64,000 bases of DNA from Ascaphus truei (taxonomy: Eukaryota; Chordata; Amphibia; Anura; Ascaphidae). The stretch is taken from positions 72,390,580 through 72,454,579 of the forward strand of contig CM071573.1 in assembly GCA_036426205.1 (NCBI GenBank). Direction: 5' to 3'. The stretch's first letter is position 1. Each line of letters opens with the position of its first letter. Shown in pieces: positions 57,771 through 64,000 of this stretch. The translations under genes and the position numbers were made by a program. The notes beneath the pieces were generated by a model, which worked only from the letters and a program-made list of their open reading frames with translations, did no database searches and had not been told where the DNA came from.

Positions 57771-58342
57771 TGTAGACGGACGTTCACAGAGGTACACAAT
57801 TGGAGTCGTTATAATGTGAAATTATAATAGGCTTTATTGTGCCTTTTCCTTTTCATCAGGAAATTATCCAAACACAGAGGGGAACAAAGCTTCCATTCAC
57901 TTGGGAGTATTTCTAGTGAAATCCTTGCAATTAGTTCACATCTCCATTAGTTAAGCATTTCTCCCATCCCAAACACATAGCATGAAAATAAGCAGATATA
58001 AGCAGTCTCTTAATAATGAAAGTCTTATCTGTTTATCAGCTGTAGAGTAAGCTTTTCTGCTCTCCTGGAACCGCACCCGTGCGTGCACAGAAAAATATCA
58101 GCATCCAGGTTTAGAAGTCTTATTGGGTGTCTTGCAATCAGCTCTGCTGTGTGGCTGGCAGAACTCAAGACATTGTGGTGTCTCCAAAGGTCAGCTCTCA
58201 GTCAGAGCTAAAGAGAGTCACTTCCTGTCTCAAAGGCAGGCTTTTTGTAAACAATCTAATCAGGCAGGTGATGTTTAGTAATTAACTACCACACTGCTAG
58301 ATTAAAGGAACATTACTGAACAGGGATAAGTCCCCTGTTACA
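57771..58342 (-). mobile_element. 5' LTR (right copy) of the coiled-coil element
   Basis: TGTAGACGGACG to CCCTGTTACA, 572 bp. Element sense (minus) starts TGTAACAGGGG. Confidence 0.85.
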
Positions 58343-58416
58343 GGGTGCTGGTATCTCCCTTCTATTTTAAAGGTCTCATGCGAATAGGAAACCAGAAGGG
58401 ATGATACTGCTTTTTA

Positions 58417-58675
58417 GGCCCAGGACATAGTGAAATCAGCGTCACTGAGCCGCGCTGAACAGATGCACAAAGCCCCTGCATCTGTAATCAGCGCGACTAT
58501 AGTTTCTCCCTCCGAATGCGTGCGGAGGCTGAGAAACTTCCCCGAGACAGGCAAGTTTGAAATTTGCCGCTCGGGGAAGCGGAGGAGCAGTCACGTGACC
58601 GCTCCCATCCAATGGGGCTGCAGCCGGTCCGGCATTGTAACTACAGAGCCACCATACCAGACAGAGGCAGCACAG

Positions 58676-58732
<57 letters not shown>

Positions 58733-58904
58733 ACAATCTTTTAAAATAAAAAAAAAGACGTGAGAATAAATATTTATTAACATTGTGCAACTTTGATAAA
58801 TATTCACACACAATGTTAATAAATAATTTATTCTCATGTCTTTTTTTTTTAATTTTAAAATATTTGTACACACCACACCCCACCCACACCCACACCCACA
58901 CACA

Positions 58905-58935
<31 letters not shown>

Positions 58936-59324
58936 CACACACACACACCCCACACACACACACACACCACACACTGCCCCCACTTGACACCACCCACTTC
59001 AAAGTGACACCACACACACACAACCACTCAAGTGACACACACACACAGACAACTTCAAAGTGACACACACACACACAGACAACTTCAAAGTGACACACAC
59101 ACACACAGACAACTTCAAAGTGACACACACACACTGACAGCTACCAAGTGACACACACACACACATACACTGACAGCTACCAAGTGACACACACACACAG
59201 TGATACCCGCCTCCCAAGCACGCTTGCTGTCTCCTCTGCCAAGACAGCAAAAAGCTCCTGGTAGAGCGAGCAGCAGCAAGCAACAGCGAGCAGCAGCACC
59301 AAAGTGTTAACTATGTCCCAGGCC
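58417..59324. mobile_element. PIF-like MITE 7 with long GT/CA stems (908 bp)
   Basis: GGCCCAGGACATAGT and its inverse ACTATGTCCCAGGCC, with TTA at both flanks (58,414-58,416; 59,325-59,327). The inside holds (GT)n 58,680-58,729, an AT-rich palindromic centre (58,740-58,860), then (CA)-rich and 38-bp CAAAGTGACACACACACA arrays to 59,200. ORFs here are repeat translations. Confidence 0.75.
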
Positions 59325-59490
59325 TTATTGACCTGCTGGACCTGTAAACAGACGTTTTCTGCGCCCAGCCAGAGCTGCTACTGGCAGCCCCTTCAGAAGT
59401 AAGTACCTAGGGGAGCGGGGATCCCCAGAGCTGAACTCTGTTAGGTGCAGCTCCGGAAAATCCTAGAGGTAAAGCCACTTTAACTGTTTG

Positions 59491-60602
59491 ACATGACAAC
59501 AGTGTGAGTGAAGCTAGTTTGGGAAGCCAATATGAGGTGGAAAGAAAAAAAATCAAAGGACTTGCAAATGTTAAACATATGATTTATTTTCTATAATGTA
59601 AAATGTAATCTATTTACCGAATGCACACTCGCACAGATACTGACCCAATAAGCCTTACCCAGTCTAAGCAAGAAACTACAGTATGTGGTAATAGGAGAAC
59701 AAGAAAGTGTCTGTTTTGGTTAAAGCAAAGTTGAGTTTTTGACATGGCTCTAGAAGTAACCTTGATCGAATTTATGATGCACGTGTAAAAAATCCCGTGT
59801 CCATTTGCTGTAAAACTGTGGAATGCTAGGCAGTGGATTATCATGATTAAATGACGAGACACACAGTGATGCATTGAATATTGATGCATATTTTTGTATA
59901 TAGTTTAAGATGATTGTAAGGGCTTAGTTTTGATTGAAGAATGAATGTGCTACTTGGATAAAGATAACATCACGGGGTCGGTTGGTTTGAGTTTAAAGGG
60001 TTGCCAGAAAGTTTTGTTAACTTTCAATGTTTGGTTAACGCCAGTCCTCAAGACCCCCAAGAGGTCAGGTTTGCAGCGCACATGCACACAAGGCGAAACG
60101 CGTTAGTGGTACAGACGGACACCCCCTGTTGCTAAATTATTGACACTTTTTTATCTTCAAAGTACCTGATATGCCACACCTAATCGGGGTTTACCTCTCC
60201 TGGAAGCAATTATATCCACACCAGGGACATTCCGTGGATCATCTGGCTTGAGTATCTTTGCTCTTACATGGCCATTTAGGCTTCATTGTGATACTAGTTA
60301 CTGGACTTTACATCCTTCTGTTCCCCATACAGGGGTTTAGCATTTCGGGACTAGAGCATTTAGCTACTCTATAGTCATTTTTTGTACTATTTGCATTGGG
60401 TATGTTTGCAACCTATAGATCTTTAGGAGATACTTAGTTTAGACATGTCTTTTTGTATCCACCATGCAAACATTTGCACTCATGCTTTACATTGTAATTT
60501 GTTTTATTTGAGGGCTTCTCATTTATGTGAGATTAGGTTCATTGTCGGCAGCATCACATTTGTTTCTGAGGTTCATGGATATATGGTAACATTCCTGTAG
60601 AT
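59491..60602. other. Intronic stretch with a CGAAACGCGTT motif
   Basis: Mostly unique DNA. CGAAACGCGTT at about 60,094-60,104 matches the core of the hairpin arms at 5,324-5,658, and a CCAGTCCTCAAGACCC piece at 60,043 resembles foldback C. Confidence 0.4.
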
Positions 60603-60908
60603 CAGAGGTGCGCAAACTGGGGGGGCGCAAGACTTTTCAGGGGGGAAGTGCGCCGTTTACAGAGGCCCCGCGCTGACAGTGCGAGGCCTCTGTAAACTTA
60701 CCCGCTCCGGTCACACGTCTCTGACTACACAACGTCAAATGACACCCGTTGCCATAGAGATATGACGTCAAATGACGCCGTGAGTCAAGTGACGTGATAT
60801 CACATGACCCCACAGCGTCATTTGACGGAACATTAGAGGCTAGGGGGTGCGCGACTGAGGAGGAGAGAAGTTAGGGGGGACGCAGCGCAGGGAATTTGCT
60901 CACCGCTG
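60603..60908. mobile_element. hAT-type MITE, most complete copy
   Basis: CAGAGGTGCGCAAACTGGG to GCTCACCGCTG, flanked by CTGTAGAT and ATGTAGAT (seven of eight alike). Its arms contain CAGAGGCCCCGCGCTG and its inverse, with TGACGTCAAATGACG motifs in the centre. It is the reference for copies at 2,853, 29,138 and 33,355. Confidence 0.75.
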
Positions 60909-61311
60909 ATGTAGATGACCGGCCGGTCGTGATTACTCTGGGTACATTGTCCCTGGTGTGATCTGTCTATTTAGGTCCCTCAGTATTTTTTTCTGTATGT
61001 AGTTTTTATTATTGGTCGTTTTTTTTATTTTATTTTTTTTGCATTGATTTTTTTTTTCAGGAGGTTTTTCAGTCTGTTTCCATGTGTGTTATTTTAGTTT
61101 TATTTGTTAGATGTGTTTGATTAAAGTAATAAATAATTGTAGTCACATCCTTTTTGCATAATTTGAGTTATTTCTGAGTGCCTTCTTTGGGGACTTCTTT
61201 GCTCTTGGTCTTTTTTGATAATTATTCTGCCCTCTAGCACCGCCAGTCCTGGCTTTAATTTGCAGGGATTCTCTGGCTATAGACATTATTTTCAACGGAG
61301 TTCTGATTGCG

Positions 61312-61343
<32 letters not shown>

Positions 61344-61353
61344 ACACACACAC
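60909..61353. other. Intronic stretch with GT microsatellite
   Basis: T-rich DNA and (GT)n at 61,312-61,340. Nothing else seen. Confidence 0.5.
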
Positions 61354-62071
61354 TGTGATGTCTGCATCACGTCACAGTATTTTAGGTACTATATTAAGCC
61401 AGGAAACTCTGTACTTACACAGGGTTTATTTACAGGGGTTAAATAATACAATAACAGGCCCACTGTCCCTTTAAGGCAATACAGAACATAAAATAAACAT
61501 CTACTCCTTCATAGGAGACTGACTAAACATGCAGCTCCAGCCCTCTCTAACAGGACCGCCAGCAAAGCTGGTTATCAGCCCAAAACATGTACTAGTATAG
61601 GTAAACAATATATACAGTCTTTAGGCACCGCAATATAGAAAAGAGTTCTGATCTGTTCTGTGGAGCCTCGACCCCATGAGAGTCTAGAGAATTCCTCCCA
61701 GGGCTCCAGGTAATTCCCTCGGGACCCTACAACAGCTTCAAGGTCCTGGACAGGACATCTTTGCTTCAGCACAGTCTCTTGTCCTTCCTTCATCCTGGGA
61801 TTTACAACCCAGGCAGTCCCAACAGGCTCTGCGACCACTGTCCACAACTTCACCTTGCTGGGGAGAACTCTGTTTCTCTCACCCCTTCTATGAGGAAAAG
61901 CATTCTCTCTGTGTGCAGCTCTGTCTGTCTTTTACACTCCTGCTCACTCAGGAGACCAGGCTGATTAGCTGCACCTGTGGCTAGCTTCCCCAGGGGAGAT
62001 TAACTGTTGGTATGCTGGAAACCTATACTAGCTGCACTATTCCAGCACCTAGAGATAGTGATTGTGTCACA
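61354..62071 (-). mobile_element. Probable solo LTR (718 bp)
   Basis: It begins TGTGATG and ends GTGTCACA, short inverted ends of LTR type. The flanking CA-rich sequence prevents a clear target duplication. Layout differs from the TGTAAC lineage (no CAGCGCCTCCA), so it is another family. Strand is a guess. Confidence 0.45.
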
Positions 62072-62697
62072 ATACACACACCTACCTACCTTGTTTTTAA
62101 AGGATAGCACATGCAGTACTTTATATGGATTTAACAACATAATCATGCATCAATTAGTTTGTTAATTAGAAATAACATTGGGACAAGGTTTTAATTCTCA
62201 GATTTCACTCTTTGAGCTGTATACCCTAATCCGTTTTATCTAGATTAAAAAATGTTTTATTGCTGGATATAATTATTTGTATATAATTAAAAATAAGAGA
62301 TCAGGTCAATGGTGAACTGTAGATACATGCCTTTTATTGTACCAATTGATTACTCATAAACCTATCTGCTGTTCATTACTCATACACTGTGTAATCAATA
62401 CTATAGTATTGTACTTGTCGCTTTTTATTTCTGAAGGTCATCTTATATATCCAACATGTGAATTGTAGTATGTTGGCATATGTGGCTTTTCATTTAGTAT
62501 GTTCTAGATGCAGATAGCTTTTGTAAAACCCTGTTTATCTAGAAGATACAGTACCATGGTGTATTTACTCATGTGGTGGAAACAAAAGTTTAAAAATGTA
62601 TTTAGATGATTGAAATTGAACAAAATAGATTTTAAATGTCATAATACTAATTGTATTATTTCTTCCCTGCTTAGATTAAAGCAACTTCAAAGGACCA

Positions 62698-62826
62698 ATG
62701 CACCTATCAGCTCATGGAAGAAAAAATCCAGGTTCGAGCCTCTCTAGGTTCCAAGCTACCACAATTTGGTGGACCCAAACCTCTGGGAAGCTTTCTGCAG
62801 CGTACAACAAATGGCACACATGCTAG
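62698..62826 (+). other. Out-of-frame upstream ORF overlapping the CCSER2 start
   Basis: ATG at 62,698, 16 bases before the main start in another frame, runs 43 codons to TAG 62,824-62,826. Both starts have C at position -3, so both are weak. If the exon is used as shown this uORF could lower CCSER2 translation. Confidence 0.5.
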
Positions 62827-64000
62827 TTTATCAGGGAAATCCAACATCACTAGTGGAGAAAGCAAGCACAGTGACCTTGATCGGACAGCAGCATTTTCTC
62901 TGAACTGGAGAAAATTAAAATATCAGCAAAGTGACCAAAATGCTAGAGACCCTACAAGTTCTACTGTTGAAAAAGTACATGATGTTAAAAGATATTCCCA
63001 GTCCCATGTAGCAGGTGACAAAGATGTACCCAGATTAGAAGTAACATCAAAAACTGGAAAACAACACGATATGTTGGTGTCACAGAAAGATGACCTAAAT
63101 GAAAACCTTCTGTCTGAACTGTCTAATTCAACTAAATTCATTAAAGCTACACACTTGGGAAGGACTTCCTATTCTGGTCTCAATGGCTCTAAAACACAGG
63201 TCAATGGTTTTTTCACCAACAGGCCCTCAACAGGTTTGCAGAGGCCCAGAGCTAATTCTGCTACAGCTAGAAACTGTTCAAATAAAGTTTTGGCACAACC
63301 CACTGACAACGTGAAGTCCTTTTCCTATGTGAGGAGGTCTCAAAGCTTTTCACATTCCATTCAGAATACTTTGCATCCATCTGCACCCCTCAGCAGATCA
63401 CATTCTTTTAACCGAGAAGTGGAGCTTACAAGGCCATATGAAACACAACATGTATCCATCAGAACCACTCCAGCTCCAAAGCAGAGTCTTCTGTCCAGAA
63501 GTGCAAGGCAATGTGCGATACCCAATGGTAATGAGGCACATATTAAGACTGGTTCAACAAGGATATACTCTGGAGTGCCTGCCTCTGGTTTCAGGAAGCC
63601 TAGTTTATCAAATGGATCTGTAGTAACCATTCCTTTGGGATACAAAATGAGCCGTCCGCCTTTATTGAAACCAAGCAGACCACAATTTCCAAGGGAGATG
63701 ATCATTGATGGTACAAACAGTACTTCAGTTGTTTCCTCAATAATGGAGAAAACTGAACCCATGTTAAGGAGAACAGGTGGAACAGATGACCAAAAAGAGG
63801 CTGAAGAAAAAGTCAGGAACATTGGTAATTATGTTCTCTGTGACAACCTAGAAAAACAAGACTTTAAAGATGGGTATTATGGTGACGATGTTGATGAACT
63901 ATCCATATCTTCATTGTCTTCTTCTGATAAGAATGATCTGAGTGAAGATTTCAGTGATGATTTCATAGATTTGGAAGATGGAAATAAAACCGTTATTGCA
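62714..64000 (+). CDS. CCSER2: Coiled-coil serine-rich protein 2, N-terminal part
   Basis: 429 codons, open at the window edge. The start MEEKIQVRASLGSKLPQFG matches the known start of vertebrate CCSER2 (FAM190B). Further hallmarks are LGRTSYSGLN near residue 155, LQRPRANSATAR near 178, RSQSFSHSIQ at 208-217, SRSHSFNRE at 227-235, and the acidic serine-rich block SSSDKNDLSEDFSDDFID around 402-420. CCSER2 is a Ser-rich, largely disordered protein with a C-terminal coiled coil that is reported to bind microtubules and affect microtubule bundling; that part lies outside this window. CCSER1 is the closest alternative, but the SHSIQN and SRSHSFNR blocks fit CCSER2. No frameshift or stop, so the gene looks intact here. 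Confidence 0.92.
   Translation, partial: MEEKIQVRASLGSKLPQFGGPKPLGSFLQRTTNGTHASLSGKSNITSGESKHSDLDRTAAFSLNWRKLKYQQSDQNARDPTSSTVEKVHDVKRYSQSHVAGDKDVPRLEVTSKTGKQHDMLVSQKDDLNENLLSELSNSTKFIKATHLGRTSYSGLNGSKTQVNGFFTNRPSTGLQRPRANSATARNCSNKVLAQPTDNVKSFSYVRRSQSFSHSIQNTLHPSAPLSRSHSFNREVELTRPYETQHVSIRTTPAPKQSLLSRSARQCAIPNGNEAHIKTGSTRIYSGVPASGFRKPSLSNGSVVTIPLGYKMSRPPLLKPSRPQFPREMIIDGTNSTSVVSSIMEKTEPMLRRTGGTDDQKEAEEKVRNIGNYVLCDNLEKQDFKDGYYGDDVDELSISSLSSSDKNDLSEDFSDDFIDLEDGNKTVIA

Larger units (their letters stand above)
51008..58342 (-). mobile_element. Pol-less LTR retroelement encoding a coiled-coil protein
   Basis: Two LTRs (51,008-51,590 and 57,771-58,342, almost identical) are flanked by a perfect 5-bp duplication GGGTG (51,003-51,007; 58,343-58,347). 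A primer-site candidate (minus TTTGGTGTCCGAGGTGGGAC) adjoins the right LTR and a purine tract (minus AACAGGGGAGGTA) adjoins the left one. The internal region codes on the minus strand for a long Lys/Glu/Gln-rich coiled-coil protein. No protease, reverse transcriptase, RNase H or integrase belongs to it. The only RT here is in a later L1 insertion (52,672-55,420). Without L1 the element is about 4.6 kb. It must have been mobilised in trans. Confidence 0.8.
50930..59490. repeat. Second copy of foldback repeat A, split by nested insertions
   Basis: The left piece (50,930-51,007) has CCCGGAGCTGAACCGCATTA as in 4,380-4,410. It resumes at 58,343 with GGGTGCTGGTATCTC as in 4,447-4,461, and a further piece lies after 59,325. 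The LTR element and PIF-like MITE 7 account for the gaps. Confidence 0.55.
34567..62674 (+). other. CCSER2: Candidate CCSER2 intron 1
   Basis: Donor GTGAGA at 34,567 and acceptor TTTCTTCCCTGCTTAG ending at 62,674 with a good pyrimidine tract. The pairing is inference. It holds most of the nested transposons described above. Confidence 0.4.
62675..64000 (+). other. CCSER2: CCSER2 first coding exon (continues past the window)
   Basis: A strong acceptor precedes position 62,675. There are 39 bases of 5' UTR, then the ATG at 62,714. The exon is open to the window end, consistent with the very large first coding exon of CCSER2 in other vertebrates. Confidence 0.8.

Noticed and set aside
58442..59134. 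A 230-codon Cys/Val and Thr/His-rich ORF
   Set aside because: Translation of GT/CA microsatellites inside PIF-like MITE 7.

Overview
This is a gene-poor, transposon-rich stretch of vertebrate nuclear DNA, most likely from an anuran amphibian. Three things point that way: a CCSER2 first coding exon that is clearly vertebrate but well diverged from mammals, abundant Ty3-type LTR elements, L1, L2-like LINEs, hAT and PIF-like MITEs, and MIR-like SINE pieces with no mammal-specific repeats. The species cannot be fixed from the sequence alone.

The only host protein-coding sequence I can support is the first coding exon of CCSER2 (62,675 to the right edge, + strand, ATG at 62,714, open through 429 codons). 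A CpG-rich block at about 34.24-34.60 kb, ending in a consensus splice donor at 34,567, is the best candidate for its promoter and non-coding exon 1. If so, the first 34 kb is upstream intergenic DNA and 34.6-62.7 kb is intron 1. Candidate exon 1 lies between two different minisatellites. The units of the upstream one carry consensus 5' splice sites.

Region by region: 0-2.5 kb, edge of an LTR element joined to a microsatellite-bearing MITE arm. 2.5-8.1 kb, MITEs, a solo LTR inside a foldback repeat, two hairpin-headed elements with 14-15 bp target duplications, and a TA-flanked DNA transposon holding a minisatellite. 11.0-21.6 kb, an old large palindrome carrying a decayed but structurally complete Ty3-type element (12,152-20,674, minus strand) whose Gag resembles the PNMA family. 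21-31 kb, solo LTRs, hAT-type foldbacks and a poly(A)-ended retroelement with a U2-snRNA-like 5' end. 31-34 kb, PIF- and hAT-type MITEs and an L2-like LINE. 34-50 kb, intron with scattered MITEs and LINE tails and long stretches where I see nothing. 50.9-59.5 kb, a nested island: a foldback repeat split by a 7.3-kb LTR element with perfect 5-bp target duplications. That element encodes no recognisable pol but a long coiled-coil protein, and is itself split by a 5'-truncated L1 with a 16-bp target duplication. 60-62.1 kb, a hAT MITE and a probable solo LTR. 62.7-64 kb, CCSER2.

The strongest candidates for something undescribed are the pol-less coiled-coil LTR element, the hairpin-headed repeats with about 15-bp target duplications and no poly(A), and the minisatellite of splice-donor sequences just upstream of the candidate CCSER2 promoter. 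All repeat-family names rest on visible termini, target duplications and motifs, not on a database search.
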